Source of the DNA: CAYYFX01 sp964571855
Lineage (GTDB): Bacteria; ARS69
Direction: 5' to 3'
DNA length: 64,000 bases
Assembly (NCBI GenBank): GCA_964571855.1
Contig: CAZNDO010000009.1
Coordinates: 62,001 to 126,000 of the forward strand
In this document: piece after piece, positions 7,665 through 16,145 of the stretch
How the letters are laid out: the number at the start of each line of letters is the position of its first letter
Position numbering within the stretch: position 1 is the first letter of the stretch
Translations under genes and position numbers: made by a program
Notes under the pieces: model-generated
What the model saw: the letters and a program-made list of their open reading frames with translations, nothing else
Told to the model about the DNA's origin: nothing
Database searches by the model: none

Positions 7665-9446
7665 ATGGTCCTCCACCTGCGCCGCCTCGCCCCGCTCCTC
7701 CCGATCGCCGCGGCGGCCGCGCTCGTGCGCGCCGAAGCGGCACCCATCCGCATCGACGGCGAGTTCATGGACTGGACGGCCGCGCCTTTCGCCGCCGACG
7801 CCGCCGGCGACGGCGGCGAGAGCGGCGTGGACTTCACGCGCGTGGACGCCGCGGACGACGACCGCCGCCTGTACCTGCGCTTCGACACCACGGCGGAGGT
7901 CCAGCCCGACGAGGGGCAGGAGATCACGCTCGCCCTGGACACGGACCTGGACGCGGCCACGGGCGCCATCATCGGCCCGATCGGCGCGGACCTGCTCTGG
8001 AATTTCGGCTCCCGCTCCGGGATCTTCTTCGTCGGCGGCCTCGGCGTGCCGGTGGCGCACGACGACCTCGGGCTGTTCGTCGGCCCCACGGTCAGCGACA
8101 CGCAGTTCGAGCTGGCCCTCGCGCGCGACGCGCGCCCGGACGGCGTCACGCCGCTCTTCCCGCTCGATCGGTTCCGCTTCGTCCTGTACCACGGCATCGG
8201 CACCGGCGACCTGCTGGATGCCTCGGCCACGCCGTACGTGTTCACGGGCGGACCGGTGGACGTGCCGTCGCTGTCGTTCGCGCGGGAGCGAAGCGGCGAC
8301 GTGCGCGTCGGCGCCTACAACATCGAGAACGACGGGCTCTTCTCCGGCGGCTCGCGGCCCGCGGCGCAGGCGCGCCTGCTCGCGGCGGTGGACGCCGACG
8401 TGTGGGTCATCACGGAGGTGTGGGGGCACGACGCGGCAGCGGTCGCGGCGAAGCTGGACGAGCAGGTGCCGCTCGCGCCGGGCGAAACGTGGAACGCGGT
8501 GAAGCGCGACGCGGGCAACGTGGTGGCGAGCCGCTTCCCCATCGTGGACTCGTGGCCCGTGCTCTCCGGGAGCCGCATCACCGCCGTGCTCGTGGATCCG
8601 CGGCCCGCGCTGGACACGGACCTGCTCGTGGTGGCGAACCACTGGAGCTGCTGCACCGCGGATGCCGCGCGGCAGGACCAGGCGGACGGGCTCATCCGCT
8701 TCCTCCTGGATGCGCGCACGCCGGGCGGCACGCTGGATCTCGTGGACGGGACTCCCATCGTGATCTGCGGGGACTTCAACCTGGTGGGCTGGCGCCGGCA
8801 GCTCGTGACGCTGCTCACCGGCGACATCGACGACAACGCGGCCTTCGGCCCGGACTCGCCGCCGGACTGGGACGGCACGCCGCTCGAGGCCGCGGACCTG
8901 CGTCATCCGGACGAGCTCTTCGCCGCCACGTGGTGGGACGACAACAGCTCCTTCTACCCGGGCCGGCTGGACTGGATCTTCTACACCGGAAGCGCGCTGG
9001 AGCTGGGCACGCACGTGGTGGTGGAGACGCGCTCCATGACGGACGCGAACCTCGCCGCGAACGGGCTTCTGGTCGCGGACACGCGCGCCGCCAGCGACCA
9101 CGCGCCCGTGTTCGCGGACTTCCGCGCGCCCGGCGGGGACGGCGAGCCGGAGCCCGAGCCGCCGTACGCGGGCGGCACGCGGCTGGCGGTGGAGCCGAAC
9201 CCGTTCCGCGACGCCACCACCGTGCGCTTCGCGCTCGGCGCGGCCGGCGCGTACCGCCTCACGGTGCACGACGTGGCCGGGCGGCGCGTGCGCGAGATCG
9301 AGTCCGGCGAGGCGACGGCCGGCCCGCGCGAGGCGACGTGGGACGGGCGCGACGCGCGCGGCCGTCCGCTGGCGGCGGGCGTGTACTTCGTGCGTCTGCA
9401 GACGGCCGCGGGCGAGCGCACGCGGCGCGTCACCGTGCTGCGGTAG
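7665..9446 (+). CDS. Secreted endonuclease/exonuclease/phosphatase-fold protein with FlgD-like C-terminus
   Basis: 593 residues with a signal peptide ending near residue 25. Residues ~27-200 form a beta-rich N-terminal domain starting IRIDGEFMDW. Residues ~215-490 are an endonuclease/exonuclease/phosphatase domain: VGAYNIEN, VANHWSC, IVICGDFNL, LDWIFYTG and ASDHAPVFADF, carrying the metal and catalytic Asn/Asp/His positions. After a Pro/Glu linker, residues ~505-593 are a FlgD-like Ig domain ending TRRVTVLR, typical of proteins exported by type IX-like routes. Likely an extracellular nuclease or phosphodiesterase; substrate unknown. No close operon partner. Confidence 0.85.
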   Translation: MVLHLRRLAPLLPIAAAAALVRAEAAPIRIDGEFMDWTAAPFAADAAGDGGESGVDFTRVDAADDDRRLYLRFDTTAEVQPDEGQEITLALDTDLDAATGAIIGPIGADLLWNFGSRSGIFFVGGLGVPVAHDDLGLFVGPTVSDTQFELALARDARPDGVTPLFPLDRFRFVLYHGIGTGDLLDASATPYVFTGGPVDVPSLSFARERSGDVRVGAYNIENDGLFSGGSRPAAQARLLAAVDADVWVITEVWGHDAAAVAAKLDEQVPLAPGETWNAVKRDAGNVVASRFPIVDSWPVLSGSRITAVLVDPRPALDTDLLVVANHWSCCTADAARQDQADGLIRFLLDARTPGGTLDLVDGTPIVICGDFNLVGWRRQLVTLLTGDIDDNAAFGPDSPPDWDGTPLEAADLRHPDELFAATWWDDNSSFYPGRLDWIFYTGSALELGTHVVVETRSMTDANLAANGLLVADTRAASDHAPVFADFRAPGGDGEPEPEPPYAGGTRLAVEPNPFRDATTVRFALGAAGAYRLTVHDVAGRRVREIESGEATAGPREATWDGRDARGRPLAAGVYFVRLQTAAGERTRRVTVLR

Positions 9447-9741
9447 GCCGCAACTCCTCCAGCTTCTCCCGGGCGCGGCGCGTGCGCTCGTGGTCCGTGC
9501 CGAGCGCAATCTCCACGCCCGTCACGCCGGCCGCCTCGCCGGACCGTTCCATCCGGTGCCTCCGAGCGTAGAGGGACATCGTACACGCTTCGCGCCGGTC
9601 CGATCGCCGGACCCGGCGCTCCACAACTCCCCGAGATTCCCCGCCCGGGTCGTGGCGGGTCGGTGCGGGGCCCGCGTGTCGCCGGTGTCGGGCGCCTCGC
9701 CCGGCGATGTCCGGAGTGGATCGAACGAGAGAGGAGGCTCG

Positions 9742-10500
9742 ATGCGACGCATGCTGATCTTCGCCTACGGCGTGGCCAGCTACGTGCTGTTCCTGGGGGT
9801 GTTCCTGTACGCGATCGGGTTCATCGGCGGGCACTTCGTGCCCAAGGCGATGGACTCCCCGGCCGCGGTCCCGCTGGCCACCGCGCTGGCGGTGGATCTG
9901 GGGTTGCTGGCGCTCTTTGCCGTGCAGCACAGCGGGATGGCCCGCCGCGGCTTCAAGGAGTGGCTGGCCCGCCACCTGCCGCGGGAGGCCGAGCGGAGCA
10001 CCTACGTGCTCATGTCCAGCCTGGCGCTCGTGGCGCTGTTCGCCCTCTGGCAGCCGCTCGGCGGCGTGGTGTGGAACGTGGGGAACCCGGTGGGCCGCAC
10101 GGCGTTGACGGTGCTGTACGCCTCGGGCTGGCTCCTGGTCCTGGTGGCCACGTTCCTGATCAACCACTTCGACCTGTTCGGGCTCCGGCAGTCCTGGCTG
10201 GCGCTGCGGGGCCGGCCCTACGAGGCCTTGCGCTTCACCACGCCGGGGCCGTACCGTCTGGTTCGGCATCCCCTGTACGTGGGCTGGATCACGGTGTTCT
10301 GGGCGGCGCCCACGATGACCGTGACGCACCTGGTCTTCGCGCTGATGACCACGGCCTACATCCTGGTGGCCATCCGTTTCGAGGAGCGGGACCTGGTGCG
10401 CGAGCACGGACGGAAGTACGAGGAGTATCGCGAGCGGGTGCCCATGCTCGTTCCGCGCGCCGGGCGGCGCGCTCCCGAGCCTTCGCGGGCGGCGGCGTAG
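9742..10500 (+). CDS. mddA: Methanethiol S-methyltransferase-like integral membrane protein
   Basis: 252 residues, start chosen at ATG 9742 behind GAGAGGAGG. About six hydrophobic segments are visible. The sequence follows the MddA/NnrU branch of isoprenylcysteine-methyltransferase-like proteins: ALFAVQHSGMAR, ERSTYVL, FLINHFDLFGLRQ, TPGPYRLVRHPLYVGW and FEERDLVREHGRKYEEYRERVPML. MddA methylates methanethiol with S-adenosylmethionine to give dimethylsulfide. The resemblance extends over the full length; the substrate is inferred. The DUF454 gene follows after 26 bases, probably in one transcript. Confidence 0.83.
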   Translation: MRRMLIFAYGVASYVLFLGVFLYAIGFIGGHFVPKAMDSPAAVPLATALAVDLGLLALFAVQHSGMARRGFKEWLARHLPREAERSTYVLMSSLALVALFALWQPLGGVVWNVGNPVGRTALTVLYASGWLLVLVATFLINHFDLFGLRQSWLALRGRPYEALRFTTPGPYRLVRHPLYVGWITVFWAAPTMTVTHLVFALMTTAYILVAIRFEERDLVREHGRKYEEYRERVPMLVPRAGRRAPEPSRAAA

Positions 10501-10526
10501 CCGCCCCCGCCAGGGAGGAGGTTCCG

Positions 10527-10904
10527 ATGCGACACACGGGAATCGTGCTCGGGTGGCTCTGCGTGGCGCTCGGCGTGGTGGGCATCTTCGTTCCGGGGCT
10601 GCCCACCACGTGCTTCCTGCTCGCCGCGTCGTGGCTGTTCGCGCGCACTTCGCCCGCGTTGCGCCGCCGGCTGCATGCGAACCGCTGGCTCGGCCCGTAC
10701 CTGAAGGCGGCGGAAGGGCGCTCCATGCCGCTGCGGGCGAAGGTGATCAGCTTCGCCGCGATCTGGGCCGGCACCGGCTTCGCGGTCCACTCGGGCGCCG
10801 TGTCCGGCACGCCGGCCGCCGTGGCCCTCGTGGCCGCGGCGCTCACCGGCACGCTGGTCCTCGCGCTCGGGGTGCGCACCGCGCCCCGGCGCGCGGCCGC
10901 CTGA
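10527..10904 (+). CDS. DUF454 (YbaN-like) inner-membrane protein
   Basis: 125 residues with start ATG 10527 behind GGGAGGAGG. The DUF454 signature is complete: LGWLCVALGVVGIFVPGLPTT, FLLAASWLFARTSP, NRWLGPYLK and a C-terminal hydrophobic pair. Two to four membrane segments are expected. The biochemical role of the family is unknown. It follows the MddA-like gene closely and precedes an aminotransferase by 68 bases. Confidence 0.85.
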   Translation: MRHTGIVLGWLCVALGVVGIFVPGLPTTCFLLAASWLFARTSPALRRRLHANRWLGPYLKAAEGRSMPLRAKVISFAAIWAGTGFAVHSGAVSGTPAAVALVAAALTGTLVLALGVRTAPRRAAA

Positions 10905-10972
10905 TCCGCACGCCGGACAGCCGCGCGGCCTTCGGGTATCCTCCGCCTCCGACACCCCGCCCGGAGGCTCCC

Positions 10973-12247
10973 ATGAAGACCCTGGAACTCCCCGTATCGA
11001 GGATGGCCCACGGGCTCGTGGGCTCCGAGATCCTGAAGATCGCGGCCGAGATCCGCGCGAAGATCGCCGCGGGCGAGAAGGTGATCAACCTCACGGTGGG
11101 GGACTACCGTCCGGACCTGTTCCCCATCCCGGAGGCGTTGCGCGCTGCGATCCTCGGCGCCTACGCGGACAACCAGACGAACTACCCGCCCTCCGACGGG
11201 GTGCCGGAGCTGCGCAGCGCGGTGGCGCGCTTCTACGCGGAGCGGCTGGGGCTGGAGTACCCCGTGGCGAGCGTGGTCATCGGGAGCGGCGTGCGGCCCG
11301 CGCTGTACTGCACGTACCGCACGTTCCTCGACCCGGGCGACACGCTGCTGTTCCCGGTCCCGTCCTGGAACAACAACCACTACGCGTGGCTGTGCGGGGC
11401 GAAGCCGCTCGCGGTGAAGGCCGGCCCCGACGTGCAGTTCCTTCCGACCGCGGAGATCCTGAGGCCGCATCTCGGCGCCGCGCGCATGCTCACGCTGAAC
11501 AGCCCGCTCAACCCCGCCGGCACGTGCTACGCCGAGGCGGAGCTGGAGCGGATCGTGGGGCTCATCCTGGACGAGAACGCGCGCCGCGAGGAGTCCGGGC
11601 GCGCGCCGCTCATCCTGCTGTACGACATGGTGTACTGGATGCTCACGTTCGCGGGCACGAAGCACGTGACGCCCGTGGGCATCGATCCGCGCATGCGCGC
11701 CTACACCGTGTTCAACGACGGAATCTCGAAGGGCTTCGCCGCCACCGGGCTGCGCGTGGGCTGGGCGGTGGGCCCGGAGCCGTTCATGAAACCGCTGTCG
11801 GACATCCTGGGCCACGTGGGCGCCTGGGCGCCGCGACCCGAGCAGATCGCCACCGCCCGGTTCCTCGCGGACGCGCCGGCCGTGGATGGGTTCCTGGACG
11901 GGCTGCGCCGCGGCGTGGCGGAGCGGCTGCAGGCGCTGCACGAGGGATTCGAGGCCATGCGCCGGGACGGGTACCCGGTGCGGAGCATCCCGCCCGCCGG
12001 CGCCATCTACCTGTCCGCGCACCTGGACCTCGTGGGGCGACGCTTCGCCGGCCGCACGCTCGCCACCAACGAGGACATCCGGCAGTTCCTGCTCGCGGAG
12101 GCGGGGACAGCGGTGGTGCCGTTCCAGGCCTTCGGCCTCATGGAGGACACGGGCTGGTTCCGCCTCAGTGTGGGCGCGCTGCCGCGCGAGGACGCGGGCC
12201 GCCTGTTCCCGGCGCTGAGAAGCGCGCTGGACCGGCTGGACGGGTAG
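10973..12247 (+). CDS. PLP-dependent class I/II aminotransferase
   Basis: 424 residues, start ATG 10973 behind GGAGG. Fold type I features: INLTVGDYRPDLFPIP at the N-terminus, NYPPSDGVPELRSAVA, PVPSWNNNHYAW, LNSPLNPAGT with the conserved Asn-Pro, LLYDMVYWML with the PLP-ring Asp/Tyr, and SKGFAATGLRVGW with Lys253 as the Schiff-base lysine. Near the C-terminus FRLSVG supplies the carboxylate-binding Arg. It resembles the aspartate/aromatic aminotransferase group; the amino donor cannot be decided. No biosynthetic neighbours are seen. Confidence 0.88.
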   Translation: MKTLELPVSRMAHGLVGSEILKIAAEIRAKIAAGEKVINLTVGDYRPDLFPIPEALRAAILGAYADNQTNYPPSDGVPELRSAVARFYAERLGLEYPVASVVIGSGVRPALYCTYRTFLDPGDTLLFPVPSWNNNHYAWLCGAKPLAVKAGPDVQFLPTAEILRPHLGAARMLTLNSPLNPAGTCYAEAELERIVGLILDENARREESGRAPLILLYDMVYWMLTFAGTKHVTPVGIDPRMRAYTVFNDGISKGFAATGLRVGWAVGPEPFMKPLSDILGHVGAWAPRPEQIATARFLADAPAVDGFLDGLRRGVAERLQALHEGFEAMRRDGYPVRSIPPAGAIYLSAHLDLVGRRFAGRTLATNEDIRQFLLAEAGTAVVPFQAFGLMEDTGWFRLSVGALPREDAGRLFPALRSALDRLDG

Positions 12248-12312
12248 CGCGCGCAACTTCCGGATCGGGTCGCGCCGTCTTGACGGCGAACGATCCTTCC
12301 GGGAGGTCCTTC

Positions 12313-13320
12313 ATGTCGCGAACGTTCCGCAGGGTGCGTCCCGTGCTCGCCGGGGTGTCCGCCGTCGTGGCGGTCGCTGCGTCCGGAGTCCTGGCCGCGC
12401 CGCAGGGTGCGAATCTGGTCTCCATCGACGCCCAGGACGCCTACGTACCGGAGAGGGAGTCGGCGTTCTGGGTCTTCCAGACGACCAGCCCTTCGATCCC
12501 CCTCGTGCTGTCGGAACCGGCCGCCGGTCCCGCCAGCGTGAGCTACGTGACATCCAACTCACCGGGGCTCGGGACGGTGCACTTCGGCGAAGGAGCGCAG
12601 GCGGGAAGCGCGTCGTTCACGGTGCCCGCCACGACGCCGAACGAGTTCTATCCGGGATGGGGCGCGCGCTGGTCCTACTTCGCGCTGACCTCCACCACGG
12701 GTGGCCTGCAGCACGGCGAGCCGAGCGTGATGTACATGATCCAGGCCGCACCGCTCGGAACGCCCGCCCGCGGGCTCGGCACGTGCTACATCTGCATGTG
12801 GAGCCTGCTCTGCTGCCTTTTCGAACTCATGCCATGCGATCCGTTCTGTACCCCTCCGCCCGCCCCGTCCCCGCGCGGAAGCTCCGACACCGAGGTCTAT
12901 GCCCGCTACCGGGACGAGATCCTCGCGAGCACCGCCGTGGGCCAGTACTACGTGGACCTCTACGAGCAGCACGGGCTCGACGCGATCCTCGCTTCCCTGG
13001 CCGCGCCGTCCCATGCCGTCAAGTTCCGGCGCGCCTGGAGCACCTGGACACCGGCGCTGCGCGCACTGGTGGACGGCACCGGCGGGGGCGCGACGGTCTC
13101 GGCGCAGATGCAGGACGACCTCCTGGCGCTCCTCGACATCCTGGAGGACAACGGAAGCCCGGCACTGGCCGGCGCGATCGCCACGGAGCGCTCCCGCCTG
13201 CAGCTCGACAGCATCGCCGGACTCACGATGACGGAGTTCCAGACGCAGGTGGAGACGTTGGGCGGTCCGAACGCCCTCCAGCCCGCGACGTGGGGACGCG
13301 TGAAGGCCCTGTACCGGTGA
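12313..13320 (+). CDS. Secreted protein of unknown function ending in the WGxVKxLYR tag
   Basis: 335 residues from ATG 12313 with a GGGAGG ribosome site and a signal peptide ending near residue 29 (GVLAAPQ). Residues ~35-145 look like a beta-sandwich with a choice-of-anchor-like composition. A Cys-rich hydrophobic stretch follows (CYICMWSLLCCLFEL, then CDPFC), then a Pro linker. Residues ~200-310 are helical (RYRDEILASTAVGQYYVDLYEQHG). The last residues, LQPATWGRVKALYR, match the terminal signature found on five other secreted proteins in this window. Function not recognised; cell-surface or secreted location inferred. Confidence 0.8.
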   Translation: MSRTFRRVRPVLAGVSAVVAVAASGVLAAPQGANLVSIDAQDAYVPERESAFWVFQTTSPSIPLVLSEPAAGPASVSYVTSNSPGLGTVHFGEGAQAGSASFTVPATTPNEFYPGWGARWSYFALTSTTGGLQHGEPSVMYMIQAAPLGTPARGLGTCYICMWSLLCCLFELMPCDPFCTPPPAPSPRGSSDTEVYARYRDEILASTAVGQYYVDLYEQHGLDAILASLAAPSHAVKFRRAWSTWTPALRALVDGTGGGATVSAQMQDDLLALLDILEDNGSPALAGAIATERSRLQLDSIAGLTMTEFQTQVETLGGPNALQPATWGRVKALYR

Positions 13321-13327
13321 GACGCGA

Positions 13328-13357
13328 GCGGCCGGGCCCCGCGGGGAGCCCGGCCGC
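13328..13357. terminator. Hairpin between convergent genes
   Basis: A perfect 10-bp stem (GCGGCCGGGC at 13328-13337 with its complement at 13348-13357) and 10-base loop lies between convergent genes ending at 13320 and 13379. It can act for both strands. The U-tract is weak, which is common in GC-rich genomes. Confidence 0.65.
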
Positions 13358-13378
13358 CGTGTTCCCTCCGCACCGACC

Positions 13379-15199
13379 CTAGCGGATCAGCGTGATCTTC
13401 GTGGACGCCATGCCCGCCGAGGTGACCAGCCGCGCCCAGTAGACGCCGGCGGCCACCGGCTGCGACGAGGCGTCGCGACCGTCCCACGCCACCGTGCCGC
13501 GACTGGCCGTCATCGGGCCGCTCGCGAGCTCCCGCACCACGCGGCCCTGCACGTCGTGGATGCGCAGCGTGCCGTTCGCCGCGCCGGGCAGCGCGTACTC
13601 GATCCGCGTGTCGCCGCGCACCGGGTTCGGCGTGGCGCCCACGGAGAGCGGGAAGCCGCCCGCCACGGCCACGACCGGCGCGTCCACCGCGCCGGGCTCG
13701 TCCAGCACGTCCAGCGTGTACGACTTCACGCCCTCGGCGCGCTGGCTGTTCGTCACGATGACGCCCACGTACACCACGTCGGCGAACGGCACCGGGAGCG
13801 TGTAGTCGCAGTCGTTCGCCCCGTCCAGGGCGGGACGGACGATGGTCACGGTCCCGTCGGTCTCGCGGATGAGCACGGACACCGTGAAGCAGCAGTGCGT
13901 GTCGACGCCGTTGAAGACCACGCGCGGGAAGCCGGTGGCGGTGCCGGGGTTGTACCGGCGGTGGTGCGCCGCCAGCTCGTTCACCGAGCCCGACGACGAT
14001 GCGGGGTACGACGTGGCGTTCGCCGCGAACAGGTTCATGCGCATCATGTTCGCCGCCTCGGAGAAGCCGATGCCCGGCTCCGAGCGGGAGCCCGTGAACC
14101 AGCACCACTCCATGAAGCCGGGGTACGCGTCCTCCCAGGACGAGCCGTAGCTCTGGAGCACCTGCTGGTACGCCTGTTTCACGCTCTCCACGATCGTGTC
14201 GCGGCGGATCCAGAAGTCCAGCACCGCCTGCGCGCCGAACCGCTCGCTGATGTAGGTCTCCCACAGGAGGTCCTCGTAGTAGCCGGCGCCGCCGTCATCC
14301 GTCAGCGTGGTCTGCGGGGACGTGAGCTGGCTCGTGGGATCGGACAGCCAAGCGTGGTAGATGTCCGAGGTGTCGAAGACGTAGTCCATCACCCAGTTCG
14401 CGTCCAGCTCCAGCCAGTTGCCCTCGTTCCAGCCGCTCGTGGAGTACTGCGACGCGTGCTTGAACTCGTGCGAGAGCACCCCGCGCGCGCGGCCCACCAC
14501 GAGGCCGTCCGGGTCCGGGCTGAACACGTGGCCGATGCCCGTGAAGTCGTTGTCCACCGTGATCTCGGTACGGCCCGACCCGGCGATCGACGTGAATCCG
14601 AACAGCCCGGCGGCGAGCGCCTGGAAGTAGCAGTCGTACGACCCGTCCGGAGGAAGGTTGGGGGCCACGAACCCGAGCGTGTTGACCTCGGCGGCCCAGG
14701 AGCTGTCGTACACCACCGCGCACATCTCCACGAAGTCCGGGACGCCGTTCGCGGGGTTCACGTCGTCCAGCGGCACGGCGTTCGCGCCGGCCGTGTCGTA
14801 GTTGAGCTGGAACAGCCCGGACGGGCTGTAGTAGACGGCGCGGAGCCCGGAGGACGAGCGGTCCAGGTAGGACTCGATCTCCGCCACCGCCGCCGCGGAC
14901 AGGCGCTCCCGGTTGTCCCGGAACTCGATGATCCACGGCGTGAAGCAGGGCTCCATCAGACCGTCGGCGCGACGGTACTCCGCGGGCACCCGCTCCGGCG
15001 CGAACGCCATCCGGAAGTTCGTCAGCAGGTAGTCCTCGAAGTCGATGCGCCCGGCCGCGAGGTCCGCCTTCACCAGGGTCTGGATGCGGGTGCCGTCCAC
15101 CTGCGCCTCGCCCGCGCGCTCGTGGGCGCGGGCGGACAGGGCCGGGACGACGGCCGCGAGGAACGCGAGGGCGAGAGCGGGGAAGCCGATCCTGCGCAT
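13379..15199 (-). CDS. Secreted zinc metalloprotease-like protein (MXAN_6640-like) with FlgD C-terminus
   Basis: 606 residues from ATG 15199, preceded by AGGAGTGCTCC; the signal peptide ends at ALSARA. The putative catalytic motif is HEFKH (His244, Glu245, His248), followed by GWNEGNWLELDANWVMDYVF, where an acidic residue could be the third ligand. This arrangement fits the MXAN_6640 family of putative metalloproteases. The middle region has beta-rich segments, and residues ~515-606 are a FlgD-like Ig domain ending STKITLIR. Likely exported and surface-bound; substrate unknown. It diverges from the SDR gene across 238 bases. Confidence 0.82.
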   Translation of the reverse strand: MRRIGFPALALAFLAAVVPALSARAHERAGEAQVDGTRIQTLVKADLAAGRIDFEDYLLTNFRMAFAPERVPAEYRRADGLMEPCFTPWIIEFRDNRERLSAAAVAEIESYLDRSSSGLRAVYYSPSGLFQLNYDTAGANAVPLDDVNPANGVPDFVEMCAVVYDSSWAAEVNTLGFVAPNLPPDGSYDCYFQALAAGLFGFTSIAGSGRTEITVDNDFTGIGHVFSPDPDGLVVGRARGVLSHEFKHASQYSTSGWNEGNWLELDANWVMDYVFDTSDIYHAWLSDPTSQLTSPQTTLTDDGGAGYYEDLLWETYISERFGAQAVLDFWIRRDTIVESVKQAYQQVLQSYGSSWEDAYPGFMEWCWFTGSRSEPGIGFSEAANMMRMNLFAANATSYPASSSGSVNELAAHHRRYNPGTATGFPRVVFNGVDTHCCFTVSVLIRETDGTVTIVRPALDGANDCDYTLPVPFADVVYVGVIVTNSQRAEGVKSYTLDVLDEPGAVDAPVVAVAGGFPLSVGATPNPVRGDTRIEYALPGAANGTLRIHDVQGRVVRELASGPMTASRGTVAWDGRDASSQPVAAGVYWARLVTSAGMASTKITLIR

Positions 15200-15437
15200 G
15201 GAGCACTCCTTGGTCGTGGCGGGGCGCGGGCGGCGGGACCGGCGGGAGACCGGACGGGCCGCGGCGCGCCAGGGGGAAGTGCGCCCGAGGATACCGCCGC
15301 GCGGCGCGCGACTCAACCGTCGAGCGCGGCGCGCCCGGGCTCGATCGCGCCGGCCGCGCCGCGTTGCGGGCCGCGCGGCGGGACGGTAGGCTCCGCGCCC
15401 CGCCCCTGCACCGACCCGCGATTCCGGGAGGGACCTC

Positions 15438-16139
15438 ATGAAGCTCGACGAGTGCATCGCGCTGGTCACCGGCGGCAGCGCCGGGATCGGCCTGGAGACC
15501 GCGCGCGCCCTGCGGCAGGCCGGCGCCCGCGTGGCCGTCTGCGGCCGCGACGAGGCGCGCGTGCGCCGCGCCGCCGAGGAGATCCGCGCGCTGCCCCTGG
15601 CCGGCGACGTGGGCCGCCCCGGGGACGCCGAGCGCATGGTGGACGCCGTCGTGCGGGAGTTCGGGGACTACAACACGCTGATCAACAACGCCGGCTGGGG
15701 CCGCTTCGCCCCGCTCCTGGAGCTGGATCCGGCGGAGATGCGCGCCATCTTCGACACGAACGTCTTCGGCGCGATGCTCATGGCGCAGGCGTCCGCGCGG
15801 CACTTCGTCGCGCGCAACCGCGGGAACATCGTGAACGTGTCGTCCACGGCGGGGAGCCGCGGGTTCGCGGGCGGCACCGCGTACGTGGCGTCGAAGTTCG
15901 CGCTGGGCGGGATGACGGAGTGCTGGCGCGCGGAGCTGCGCAAGCACGAGATCCGCGTGATGCAGGTCAACCCCAGCGAGGTGCTCACCGGGTTCGCGTC
16001 GTCGCAGGGGCGCACGCAGCGGCGCAGCGAGAAGAAGCTGCGCGCGGCGGAGATCGCGCACGCCATCACGGCCATGCTGGCGATGGACGACCGCGGGTTC
16101 ACCACGGAGCTGACGGTCTTCGCCACGAACCCGGACTGA
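15438..16139 (+). CDS. Short-chain dehydrogenase/reductase
   Basis: 233 residues with the classical SDR pattern: TGGSAGIG (11-18) for the dinucleotide, NNAGWG (83-88), NVSSTAG with catalytic Ser136, and YVASK with Tyr149 and Lys153. The C-terminal region reads VMQVNPSEVLTGF, as in 3-ketoacyl-ACP reductase-like and sepiapterin reductase-like members. It should catalyse NAD(P)H-dependent carbonyl/alcohol interconversion in the cytoplasm. The substrate cannot be read from sequence or neighbours. Confidence 0.9.
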   Translation: MKLDECIALVTGGSAGIGLETARALRQAGARVAVCGRDEARVRRAAEEIRALPLAGDVGRPGDAERMVDAVVREFGDYNTLINNAGWGRFAPLLELDPAEMRAIFDTNVFGAMLMAQASARHFVARNRGNIVNVSSTAGSRGFAGGTAYVASKFALGGMTECWRAELRKHEIRVMQVNPSEVLTGFASSQGRTQRRSEKKLRAAEIAHAITAMLAMDDRGFTTELTVFATNPD

Positions 16140-16145
16140 CGGCGC

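Noticed and set aside
9430..9579. Small minus-strand open frame of 49 codons (ends EKLEELRPTAAR)
   Set aside because: Composition is protein-like, but it overlaps the 3' end of the nuclease-fold gene, has no clear ribosome site and matches no family I know.
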